Assembly: GCA_037444185.1 (NCBI GenBank)
Contig: JBBIMW010000023.1
Span: 1-35,626, forward strand
DNA length: 35,626 nucleotides
Source of the DNA: JAILZP01 sp037444185
Lineage (GTDB): Bacteria > Bacillota > Desulfotomaculia > Desulfotomaculales > Desulfocucumaceae
Reading direction: 5' to 3'
The position numbers and the translations under genes were made by a program. Position 1 is the stretch's first letter. Each line of letters begins with the position of its first letter. Under the pieces are notes generated by a model. That model was not told the DNA's origin and searched no databases. It saw only the letters and a program-made list of their open reading frames with translations. Shown here piece after piece: positions 29,900 to 35,626 of this stretch.

Positions 29900-29995
29900 T
29901 TGGTTACAACAAAAACATTTTATTTTATCGCCCTTCTGGTGGCGGTTGGCATACTCGGCTTCGTACTGGGCTTCTTAAATCCCGGAAAAAGATAG
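29900..29995 (+). CDS. Predicted 31-aa single-pass membrane protein
   Basis: A TTG at 29900 opens a 31-codon frame: MVTTK, a hydrophobic segment FYFIALLVAVGILGFVLGFL, then NPGKR and a stop. GGGGTGA lies 6 nt before the TTG. The hydrophobic helix with a positively charged tail is typical of small membrane proteins. Its last 71 bp overlap the 3' end of the Nudix gene on the other strand, where the Nudix C-terminal tail looks atypical. The frame is below common annotation cut-offs. Confidence 0.5.
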   Translation: MVTTKTFYFIALLVAVGILGFVLGFLNPGKR

Positions 29996-30383
29996 GATAA
30001 ACTTCCCGGAGCTTTTTCGCTATGGGCAGGTCGGCGTCCAGCAGGTCAAAATCCATAATCTTTTCCACCGGTACCCACGAAACATCCCGGCAACCCAGCG
30101 GCACCGGGTCGCCACCGGTTCGCCGGCACAAATAAGCCAGCAGGAGTATGTTTTTGTCCCCGTAGCGGTGCGTGACCGCCTTAAATACGTCCAGCGCCTC
30201 TATGTCCATCCGCAACTCTTCTTTTATTTCCCTGACTACACACTCTTCAGGGCTTTCTCCCTCTTCCAGCTTGCCCCCGGGAAACTCCCACTTCAATCCG
30301 TGGGGTCCGTCGCTTTTTCTCTGGGCCAGAAGCACCCTGTCCTTTTCTAGGATAACCGCCGCTGTTACGATATAAGTTTTCAT
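29925..30383 (-). CDS. Nudix hydrolase, MutT-like
   Basis: The Nudix box G-x5-E-x7-R-E-x2-E-E is complete (GGKLEEGESPEECVVREIKEEL, near residues 36-57), preceded by VLLAQRKSDGPHGLKWEFPGG as in MutT-type (8-oxo-dGTP or other nucleoside diphosphate-linked substrates) enzymes. ATG 30383 (152 aa) follows AAGGGTGA by 8 nt; the frame also opens at a GTG at 30395. The C-terminal 15-20 residues (RSPVRSRVCQPPPEGR) are unlike the family, consistent with the opposite strand encoding the small membrane protein there. Confidence 0.9.
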   Translation of the reverse strand: MKTYIVTAAVILEKDRVLLAQRKSDGPHGLKWEFPGGKLEEGESPEECVVREIKEELRMDIEALDVFKAVTHRYGDKNILLLAYLCRRTGGDPVPLGCRDVSWVPVEKIMDFDLLDADLPIAKKLREVYPIFFRDLRSPVRSRVCQPPPEGR

Positions 30384-30461
30384 CCGCAATTTCACCCTTT
30401 TTAATGTATGGGAAACATTTGTGTTTATTCAGCACCTTGCACAATAGTTAATTACTGTGTT

Positions 30462-31562
30462 CTACGGCAGCTCCCTGACTTCCCCCTTGCCGCCGACGGA
30501 CGTTTTAAAGGGGTGGCTAAGCCGGTTGACCCTTTCCAGCACCCTTTTCCCGTCATCTCCCTTCAATATCCGAACTGTTCCGCTATCAAAGTGCGAAGGT
30601 ATTATACTGGCCCCATATCCTTCCCCCCCGTCCCATGCCACTTGCAGCACAATCCCCTCTCCGCCCTTTTTCCGGCCGGAAGCGTTATGCATAAAGATTC
30701 CCAGACTGTACGCTATTATTCTCCCCCTGTATATTTCGATTCCCTGAACCACGCAGGGGTGATGCCCCACCACTATGTCGGCCCCGGCATCCACCAAGTC
30801 CCTGGCCAGCTCCACATCTCTTTTTTCGGGATAATCCCGGTGTTCCTCCCCCCAGTGCATAGACACTATTGTGACTTGGGCCTCCCTATCGGCCACTCTT
30901 ACACTGTTCATCATCAACTCGTAATTGTGCCCGCTGGCTATACCCGGAGTTTCCTTCCCGGCTATCCAACTGCTGCGCGGTATAATCCTGGAAAAGGCCA
31001 GCACCGCCACTTTATTTCCATTTATTTCTAACATAGCCGGCGCCAACGCTTCCTTTTCATTTAAACCGAATCCGGCGGCCAGCATACCTCTTTTCCTTAT
31101 ATGTTCAATAGTATCCAGCATGGCTTCCCGGCCATAATCAAGCACATGGTCGTTGGCCAGGGTGAACACGTCCACCCCGGCCCTGGCAGCGCCATCCAGG
31201 GACCTGGGCGCCGCCCTGAATATATATTCCCTGTCCGGTTCCGGCCGGCCCCGGTCGCTGACCACGCACGCCAAATTGGCAATGGTCAGATCCGCCCTTT
31301 TCAACAACTCTCCGGCTTCACTCCAAGGGTAATCAGACCCCTTGGCCGGTACTTCCGAAGCAGGCAGCACATCTCCCACCAAACAAAATATCGTCCCTTC
31401 CACGGCGCTTCCAGGGCCGTGACCCTCTCCCCCGGCAATGTACCGGCCGGCCGCAAACCACATCTTTACATCAACACCGGCCATGACCGCCCCGGCCGCA
31501 ATGCCCCCCAGCACAAAACAAATCAGCACAACCACAAGCCTTGTGAACAAAAAAACACCCAC
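30462..31562 (-). CDS. CapA/PgsA-family metallophosphatase-like protein, membrane anchored
   Basis: CapA-family proteins share a calcineurin-like fold and are linked to poly-gamma-glutamate or capsule formation. The motifs are present but altered: LVGDVLPAS, NLAC where NLE is usual, LANDHVLDYG where A-N-N-H-x-L-D-Y-G is usual, SMHWGEEH, and GHHPCVVQG where G-H-H-P-H-V-x-Q is usual. A hydrophobic N-terminal segment (VVVLICFVLGGIAAGAVMAG) should anchor it outside the membrane. The GTG at 31562 has GGGGGTGG 6 nt upstream; the frame opens at a GTG at 31598 without a ribosome binding site. No other pgs or cap genes are nearby. Confidence 0.84.
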   Translation of the reverse strand: MGVFLFTRLVVVLICFVLGGIAAGAVMAGVDVKMWFAAGRYIAGGEGHGPGSAVEGTIFCLVGDVLPASEVPAKGSDYPWSEAGELLKRADLTIANLACVVSDRGRPEPDREYIFRAAPRSLDGAARAGVDVFTLANDHVLDYGREAMLDTIEHIRKRGMLAAGFGLNEKEALAPAMLEINGNKVAVLAFSRIIPRSSWIAGKETPGIASGHNYELMMNSVRVADREAQVTIVSMHWGEEHRDYPEKRDVELARDLVDAGADIVVGHHPCVVQGIEIYRGRIIAYSLGIFMHNASGRKKGGEGIVLQVAWDGGEGYGASIIPSHFDSGTVRILKGDDGKRVLERVNRLSHPFKTSVGGKGEVRELP

Positions 31563-31671
31563 CCAGGGCCACCCCCGCACCGTTGCAATAGCTGTCACAT
31601 TTTAAATAAAATAACCAAAATAATTATTTATCACAAGGCCCTCCCGGGATTGAACGGCAACCCACCCCTCA

Positions 31672-31904
31672 TTATTCGTCGCCTTCCTGCACCGGTGCGA
31701 AGCTCCGGCGCATAGTGTTCTCTGTCACCACCCTGGGCACTCGGGGGAGCCTATATTGACACTTTCCGCCGACGCCGCCAGGCGTTCCACTTTGTCCGTA
31801 TAAACGGGTATGTCCCAGTTTTTCTGTTTGGCCAGTATCACCTCGGCGTCCCAATAGGCCCCCTTGACCAGTCTGACAGTGATGCGCTGACCTTTGTCCC
31901 TGGC
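31672..31904 (-). pseudogene. Proline dehydrogenase (PutA-type) remnant
   Basis: From 31904 to a stop at 31725 one frame reads ARDKGQRITVRLVKGAYWDAE followed by VILAKQKNWDIPVYTDK, the signature of the proline dehydrogenase barrel (RLVKGAYWD-E, PVYTDK). After YTDK it no longer resembles the family. In another frame 31740-31672 reads TENTMRRSFAP, which may be the end of the fused pyrroline-5-carboxylate dehydrogenase part. The fragment is joined directly to a truncated livM. No start codon, and most of the gene is missing. Confidence 0.7.
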
Positions 31905-32031
31905 CCAATGAGAACTGTCCGGTAACCCCGGTGATCAAGTTGAGTCCCAGAGCCGCCACCAGATATATGCCCAACATGGTCATAACCTGCATGTAATATG
32001 GGTTAACCAGTGTTTCCAGCAGTCCGTCCAT
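31900..32031 (-). pseudogene. livM: LivM N-terminal fragment
   Basis: The first 44 residues (MDGLLETLVNPYYMQVMTM..., LGLNLITGVTGQFSLGQ) match the N-terminus of the branched-chain amino acid ABC permease LivM (normally about 300-350 aa). The match stops within codon 44 at 31896-31905, where proline dehydrogenase sequence begins in a different frame. GGAAGG lies 6 nt before the ATG, and the normal 1-nt spacing to livH is kept. Confidence 0.85.
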
Positions 32032-32032
32032 T

Positions 32033-32269
32033 CTATACCTTCCTCTGGATGGGTTTGCCTAAAAGACCCGTGGGCCTGAACAGCAGCACCAGAATCAACA
32101 GGCCGAAAGCAATGGCGTCCCGGTACGTGTCAAGGCCGATGGCCACCCCGAACACCTCCGCCACTCCCAGGAAGAACCCTCCCAGCACGGCCCCCGGTAT
32201 GCTCCCTATGCCGCCCAGCACTGCGGCACAAAATGATTTCAAACCCACCGTGACCCCCATCAGGGGGCA
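32033..32269 (-). pseudogene. livH: LivH C-terminal fragment
   Basis: About 78 codons (GVTVGLKSFCAAVLGGIGSIPGA, DAIAFGLLILVLLFRPTGLLGK) match the C-terminus of the permease LivH (normally about 290 aa). The similarity ends near 32260-32285, and the frame meets a TGA at 32290. The N-terminal three quarters are missing. Confidence 0.85.
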
Positions 32270-32408
32270 AATTGATGCGAAGGCAGTTCACCAAGACATC
32301 CCGGGGCCGGCAAAAAATGATTATAATCAACAATTTGAGCAGTTGTTAAGGAAAGTCCGGTTACGGCAGCCTTCTGGACAGCATGATGTGGAGCTGAACT
32401 GTCTCTAA
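32261..32408 (+). pseudogene. Possible 3' remnant of an unknown plus-strand gene
   Basis: A frame ending at TAA 32406-32408 reads QIDAKAVHQDIPGPAKNDYN and QQFEQLLRKVRLRQPSGQHD. The AT-richer, Q- and K-rich composition differs from the flanking genes and looks like a genuine protein C-terminus, but I do not recognise it. It begins at the livH junction. Confidence 0.35.
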
Positions 32409-32468
32409 ATAATCCAAAAACCAAACTGTTAATGAGAAAGATTATCCAGGCGCCTTCATATACCCCGC

Positions 32469-34064
32469 TTAAAAACTTTGTTTGAATTCCACCTTGAATT
32501 CCCTCTCTGATTTTTTCACCATGAAGCTGCCCTGGAACCCGTCCCTTTCTCCGGGATGATCCAGCCTGTGGTGGGAGCCCCGGCTTTCTTTCCGGTACAG
32601 GGCTGAAAGACAGATGGCCCGGGCCACATCCAGCATCATCCCAGCCCGCCGGGCGTACAAGGATTCCCTGCCGGCCAGGGCTTCATTCAGCCGGTTCAAT
32701 TCCGCCAGGCCCTCACCCAGGCCGGCGGCGTCCCGCAATATGCCGGCGTGAATAGTCATCACCCTTTTCAGTTTCGCCTCCAGCCATGATAAATCTTCGA
32801 AATAACGGCCTGATCCCAGGTCCGTACCCGGCCCTGCCTGACAAACACCCCTTTTCCCGGCCCCCATGGAATACTCCGCCGCTGCGGCCCCGGCCGCCCG
32901 GCCCAGAACCAGACACTCCGACAGGGCATTACCGCCTATCCTGTTGGCGCCGTGAATGCCCCCGGAAACTTCACCAATGGCCCACAGTCCGGCGATGCCG
33001 GTTTCGCCGCCGGACTTCACCGCCACTCCGCCCATGGTGAAATGGGTCACCGGTGCCACTTCCAGCCGGTCAGCGTACGAAGGGATGAACCGGGGAAGAA
33101 AACGCCGGAACTTATCCCCCCCGGCCATGGTGGTCAGATCAGCCGCCACCGCCTCCCCGTCCGGCCCCACACCCCGTCCGGCGCGGATTTCTGAAGCAAT
33201 GGCCCGGCTCAGCCTGTCCCTGGTCAGGAGCCTCCCTTCCTCCAGGCCGTATAACTCCCTTATATCCTGGCCGTAGCGGTTGCGCAAAGTGGCTCCGGCC
33301 ACCGCCACCAGTGTTTCATAAAAAAACATCGCCCGGGGCTTTCCAGGCATGCGCAGATAGGTGGGATAAAACTGAACGAACTCCATGTCCCTGAGGGACA
33401 ATCCGGCTTCCAGGGCCATAGCCTGCCCCAGCCCCACCGTCCCCGGAGCATTGTTTGTATCCCGGTATATCCCCCCGGCGCCCCCGCTGGCCAGTATTAC
33501 CGCCCCGGCCCGAAACAGCGCAGGCTCTCCCCGCCTGGTGAATCCCCCGGCGCCGTATATCCTCTCCCCGTCGGACAAAAGTGACAGCAACGCAACCCCG
33601 TCTTCAGTCCGGACACCCATATCCAGAGCCTTTGCCGCCAGGGGTCCCAGCAGATCCATCCCGGACCCGCGCCGGGTGCCCAGCACCCTGGGGAAAGAAT
33701 GACCCGGTACCACGGTGCGCGCGGGGCTGCCATCCTCACCCCGGACCAGGGGAACCCCGCACTCCGTCAAAAAAGCCACTTCACCCTCCAGCCCTTCCAC
33801 CATCTCCGACACCAGTTCCGGTTCGCCAATTCCCCCGCCGGCCTCCAATATGTCATTCAAATGCCGGACGGGGCTGTCACCGTAATCCCCCGTCCGGCAC
33901 ACTGCGAAGTACCCCTTGGACACCGCGCTGTTGTTTGCCTTGCCCATGGGGGACTGGCTGACCAGCAGCACCGATGCCCCTCTGCGGCGCGACTCGACGG
34001 CCGCCCTGATTCCGGCCAGCCCGCCGCCTATAACCAATACGTCCGTCCTCCGTTCACAAACCAT
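32469..34064 (-). CDS. FAD-dependent oxidoreductase (fumarate reductase/aspartate oxidase-like)
   Basis: The 531-residue protein belongs to the succinate dehydrogenase/fumarate reductase flavoprotein and L-aspartate oxidase superfamily. It shows the FAD beta-alpha-beta motif DVLVIGGGLAGIRAAVESRRRG, VILASGGAGGIYRDTNNAPGTVGLGQAMALEAG, FVQFYPTYLR, THFTMGGVAV (the catalytic His-Thr-x-Met-Gly-Gly type motif), GEVSGGIHGANRIGGNAL, and the C-terminal SRGSHHRLDHPG. There is no iron-sulfur or membrane subunit gene beside it, and nadA/nadC are absent, so the true substrate is open. The ribosome binding site is weak (GCCGGGATT before ATG). It is divergent from the CsoR-family gene. Confidence 0.88.
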   Translation of the reverse strand: MVCERRTDVLVIGGGLAGIRAAVESRRRGASVLLVSQSPMGKANNSAVSKGYFAVCRTGDYGDSPVRHLNDILEAGGGIGEPELVSEMVEGLEGEVAFLTECGVPLVRGEDGSPARTVVPGHSFPRVLGTRRGSGMDLLGPLAAKALDMGVRTEDGVALLSLLSDGERIYGAGGFTRRGEPALFRAGAVILASGGAGGIYRDTNNAPGTVGLGQAMALEAGLSLRDMEFVQFYPTYLRMPGKPRAMFFYETLVAVAGATLRNRYGQDIRELYGLEEGRLLTRDRLSRAIASEIRAGRGVGPDGEAVAADLTTMAGGDKFRRFLPRFIPSYADRLEVAPVTHFTMGGVAVKSGGETGIAGLWAIGEVSGGIHGANRIGGNALSECLVLGRAAGAAAAEYSMGAGKRGVCQAGPGTDLGSGRYFEDLSWLEAKLKRVMTIHAGILRDAAGLGEGLAELNRLNEALAGRESLYARRAGMMLDVARAICLSALYRKESRGSHHRLDHPGERDGFQGSFMVKKSEREFKVEFKQSF

Positions 34065-34187
34065 AATCCCGGCCTTTCAGAGGCCGATCACCTCCCGCTG
34101 TGTGAATGGGCCACCACAGCCCCATACAGTAAAAAATTATCACGGCTTTTACAAACCAGTCAAGCATATACGGACAGAACCTCCCGG

Positions 34188-34217
34188 TTGACACCACGCC
34201 CCCCGGAACTGTAGTAT
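34188..34217 (+). promoter_or_regulatory. Promoter of the CsoR-family gene
   Basis: A perfect TTGACA (34188-34193), 18-bp spacer, TAGTAT (34212-34217). Transcription should start near 34224, inside the inverted repeat at 34221-34238. Confidence 0.7.
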
Positions 34218-34220
34218 GGA

Positions 34221-34238
34221 CATACCGGGACAGGTATG
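34221..34238. promoter_or_regulatory. Candidate CsoR-family operator CATACC-GGGACA-GGTATG
   Basis: A perfect 6-bp inverted repeat with a 6-bp G-rich spacer, at the predicted transcription start and upstream of the repressor gene. CsoR-family operators are GC-tract inverted repeats with AT ends (for example ATACC...GGTAT types), so autoregulation is likely. Confidence 0.6.
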
Positions 34239-34263
34239 ATAATTCCTAAGGGAGATGGTTCAA

Positions 34264-34566
34264 GTGCAGTTAAACCCTAAGACAGATCCAAAGTCTGAAA
34301 AGGATCCTGTCATGCAGGGAGAACTTCTCAACAGGCTAAAGAAAATAGAGGGCCAGGTGCGGGGCGTGCAAAAAATGATACTGGAGGGACGCAGCTGCGG
34401 GGATATAGTCACCCAGCTGGCGGCCATCAAGTCGGCGGTGAACAGGGTGAGCATAACCGTGCTGGCCTGCCACCTGGCCGACACAATAAAGAACGGCCTG
34501 GACGAGGGAAGGGACGTCAAAGAATCCCTGACCAGGTTCATGGAAGCTTTTAAAAAGTTCTCATAA
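34264..34566 (+). CDS. CsoR/RcnR/FrmR-family (DUF156) transcriptional repressor
   Basis: The 100-residue all-alpha protein matches the DUF156 repressor family: LLNRLKKIEGQVRGVQKMILEGRSCGDIVTQLAAIKSAVNR, then VLACHLADTI. In copper-sensing CsoR the ligands are Cys, His at +25 and Cys at +29. Here Cys (RSCGD) and His at +25 are kept, +29 is Thr, and an extra Cys sits at +24, so the inducer is not obviously copper. GTG 34264 is preferred because AAGGGAG lies 9 nt upstream; the ATG at 34255 abuts it. The gene converges on tlpA with 26 nt between, and the nearby TlpA/CcdA genes suggest a thiol or sulfur signal, though they are on the other strand. Confidence 0.9.
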   Translation: MQLNPKTDPKSEKDPVMQGELLNRLKKIEGQVRGVQKMILEGRSCGDIVTQLAAIKSAVNRVSITVLACHLADTIKNGLDEGRDVKESLTRFMEAFKKFS

Positions 34567-34592
34567 ACATGCTAAAAGCATAACTTAATAAC

Positions 34593-35144
34593 TTAGTTAA
34601 CCGGTACCGATATCAGGTCGGCCATCTCCTTCCAGGTGAAGGGACCCACCCTTGTCTTTATCACCTCGCCCTTTTCGTTCAGCACGAAGCTGGCGGGAAT
34701 ACTCCGGACACCGTACAGGGAGGCCACCGATCCAGTCTCGTCCAGAAGCACCGGAAAGGTGTATTTGTTGGACTGAAGGTATGTCCGCACTGCAAAGACG
34801 CCTTTCTCCGAACTGGTGATATTTATGGTCAGCACCTGCCAGTTCCTGCCGCCATGCTGTTCGTGGAACTTCTGCAATAGCGGCATTTCCTCCCGGCAAT
34901 ATGTACACCAGGTGGTCCAAAAATTAATCAGCACCTTCTTTCCCCTGAAATCCTCCAGGCGCACTTCCTTTCCGTCCATGTCCTTCAGTTTGAAATCCGG
35001 GGCCGCTGCCGCCCCGGAGGGATTCACAGCGGTTGCCGGCGGTGCTTTTCGCCCGGCCCCACCCGCCCTGTCCAACAGGTAAAACCCCCCTAATACCGCC
35101 GCCAGGATCATTATCCCCAGCAGTATTTGCTTCCTGCCAATCAT
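34593..35144 (-). CDS. TlpA/ResA-like membrane-anchored thioredoxin
   Basis: This 183-residue thiol-disulfide oxidoreductase has an N-terminal membrane anchor (ILLGIMILAAVLGGFYLLD), a linker rich in A and P, and a thioredoxin domain with the active site W-C-T-Y-C (INFWTTWCTYCREEMP) and cis-Pro region SIPASFVL. The PDFKLKDMDGKEVRLEDFRGK lead-in is typical of TlpA/ResA. It acts on the outer face of the membrane, for instance to reduce apocytochrome c thiols, with electrons from CcdA, which is encoded 17 nt upstream. GGGGGAAAG lies before the ATG. Confidence 0.92.
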   Translation of the reverse strand: MIGRKQILLGIMILAAVLGGFYLLDRAGGAGRKAPPATAVNPSGAAAAPDFKLKDMDGKEVRLEDFRGKKVLINFWTTWCTYCREEMPLLQKFHEQHGGRNWQVLTINITSSEKGVFAVRTYLQSNKYTFPVLLDETGSVASLYGVRSIPASFVLNEKGEVIKTRVGPFTWKEMADLISVPVN

Positions 35145-35161
35145 TTTCTTTCCCCCAAAAA

Positions 35162-35626
35162 TTAGAATAACAGATACGCCGAAAGAACCTGCAACTTGTC
35201 AAAAAACATCAGCGCCCCCAACACAACCAGCAACAGCCCGCTAATCACCAGGCTGGCCCGGGAGTAATTGCGCAAAAGGGCCTGCAGCCCATGAATACGG
35301 TCAAAGGCAAGGCACAAAAACAGGAATGGCAAAGCCAGCCCCAGGGAGTACACGGCCAGAAGCAGGCCGCCGGACAGGGCGGTTCCGGCGGTGGCGGCCA
35401 GGGTCAATATGGAGGCCAGGATCGGCCCTATGCAGGGTGTCCAGCCGAAGGCAAAGGCCGCGCCAAGGAAAAAAGATCCCGGGGAATTACCGGGCCTTAT
35501 ACCCCGCAGGGGAGTCCACTGCCTGGCCATGGCACCGGCAGGCAGAATCCCAATGAGGTTCAGCCCCATGAGGATCACAAACACCCCCCCGGCCTTTAAA
35601 AAGACCCCCCTGTATGCCGTTAAATA
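35162..35626 (-). CDS. ccdA: CcdA-like cytochrome c biogenesis protein (partial, 5' end beyond window)
   Basis: The frame is open to the right edge of the window (154 codons plus stop visible). CcdA moves reducing equivalents across the membrane to TlpA/ResA-type thioredoxins. Visible features: GGVFVILMGLNLIGIL, the second-half signature FGWTPCIGPILASIL with its conserved Cys, and further hydrophobic helices LALPFLFLCLAF and LVISGLLLVVLGALMFF. An internal GTG at 35584 could be mistaken for a start, but the upstream codons (YLTAYRGVFLKAGG) continue the family match. The N-terminal half, with the partner Cys, is outside. It forms an operon with tlpA. Confidence 0.9.
   Translation of the reverse strand, partial: YLTAYRGVFLKAGGVFVILMGLNLIGILPAGAMARQWTPLRGIRPGNSPGSFFLGAAFAFGWTPCIGPILASILTLAATAGTALSGGLLLAVYSLGLALPFLFLCLAFDRIHGLQALLRNYSRASLVISGLLLVVLGALMFFDKLQVLSAYLLF

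Noticed and set aside
32010..32408. 132-codon plus-strand frame as one intact gene
   Set aside because: Its first two thirds are antisense to the livH fragment; only the last third could be coding.

Overview
The window reads as a scaffold piece (51 Ns at 28674-28724) from an anaerobic, spore-forming Firmicute, most likely Peptococcaceae/Desulfotomaculia (Pelotomaculum- or Desulfotomaculum-like). This is inferred from the gene mix: a modular [FeFe] hydrogenase, a RACo-type ASKHA protein, AcuA, a small siroheme-[4Fe-4S] reductase, paired Gate-domain proteins of the spore-maturation type, a type 2 isopentenyl-diphosphate isomerase, CcdA-TlpA, and frequent GTG/TTG starts behind strong GGAGG ribosome binding sites. 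No 16S gene is present, so the assignment rests on gene content only.

Layout. 1-3345 (minus): the start of a heptad-repeat coiled-coil protein, a corrinoid-activator-like ASKHA protein without its ferredoxin domain, and a protein with three tandem winged-helix-like modules plus a long coiled coil. 3664-6644: acuA (plus) converging on guaB, then fxsA-like and a small HTH-like gene (minus). 6843-10096 (plus): acyl-CoA dehydrogenase, asnS, DUF151 nuclease-family protein. 10131-11036 (minus): two Gate-domain membrane proteins. 11291-15877 (plus): alpha/beta hydrolase and a divergent hyuA-hyuB pair. 15871-18319: SDR epimerase (minus), tRNA-Ala(CGC) (plus), type 2 IPP isomerase (minus). 18639-20300 (plus): LarA-family protein and a membrane zinc-ribbon protein. 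20360-24378 (minus): three tightly packed receiver-domain genes (degenerate HD-GYP, HDOD, PAS histidine kinase), divergent from an orphan [FeFe] hydrogenase (24588-26345). 26444-29226 (plus): GH15 glycosidase and siroheme reductase. 29227-29615: a gene-free, hairpin-dense island. 29616-31562: two small proteins (plus), then Nudix and CapA-like genes (minus). 31672-32408: a graveyard of livM, livH and proline dehydrogenase fragments. 32469-35626: FAD-dependent oxidoreductase, CsoR-family repressor with a clear promoter/operator, tlpA and ccdA (partial at the right edge).

Two themes run across the window. First, short dispersed repeats recur in intergenic DNA and in coding sequence. One family consists of an A-run plus GC hairpin, a tract of ATCCAGA/AGTCAGA units, and often an ATGCATTCC segment; it appears to have supplied the first codons of one small gene, causes a false N-terminal extension of the LarA-like gene, and a related tract lies in frame inside hyuA. 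Second, many enzymes carry substitutions at family signature residues (HD-GYP, HyuA, HyuB, CapA, acyl-CoA dehydrogenase base, hydrogenase L1 motif, CsoR ligands). The best candidates for something undescribed are the hairpin island at 29257-29414, the repeat family and its coding use, the triple winged-helix protein, and the three-receiver cassette beside the hydrogenase.
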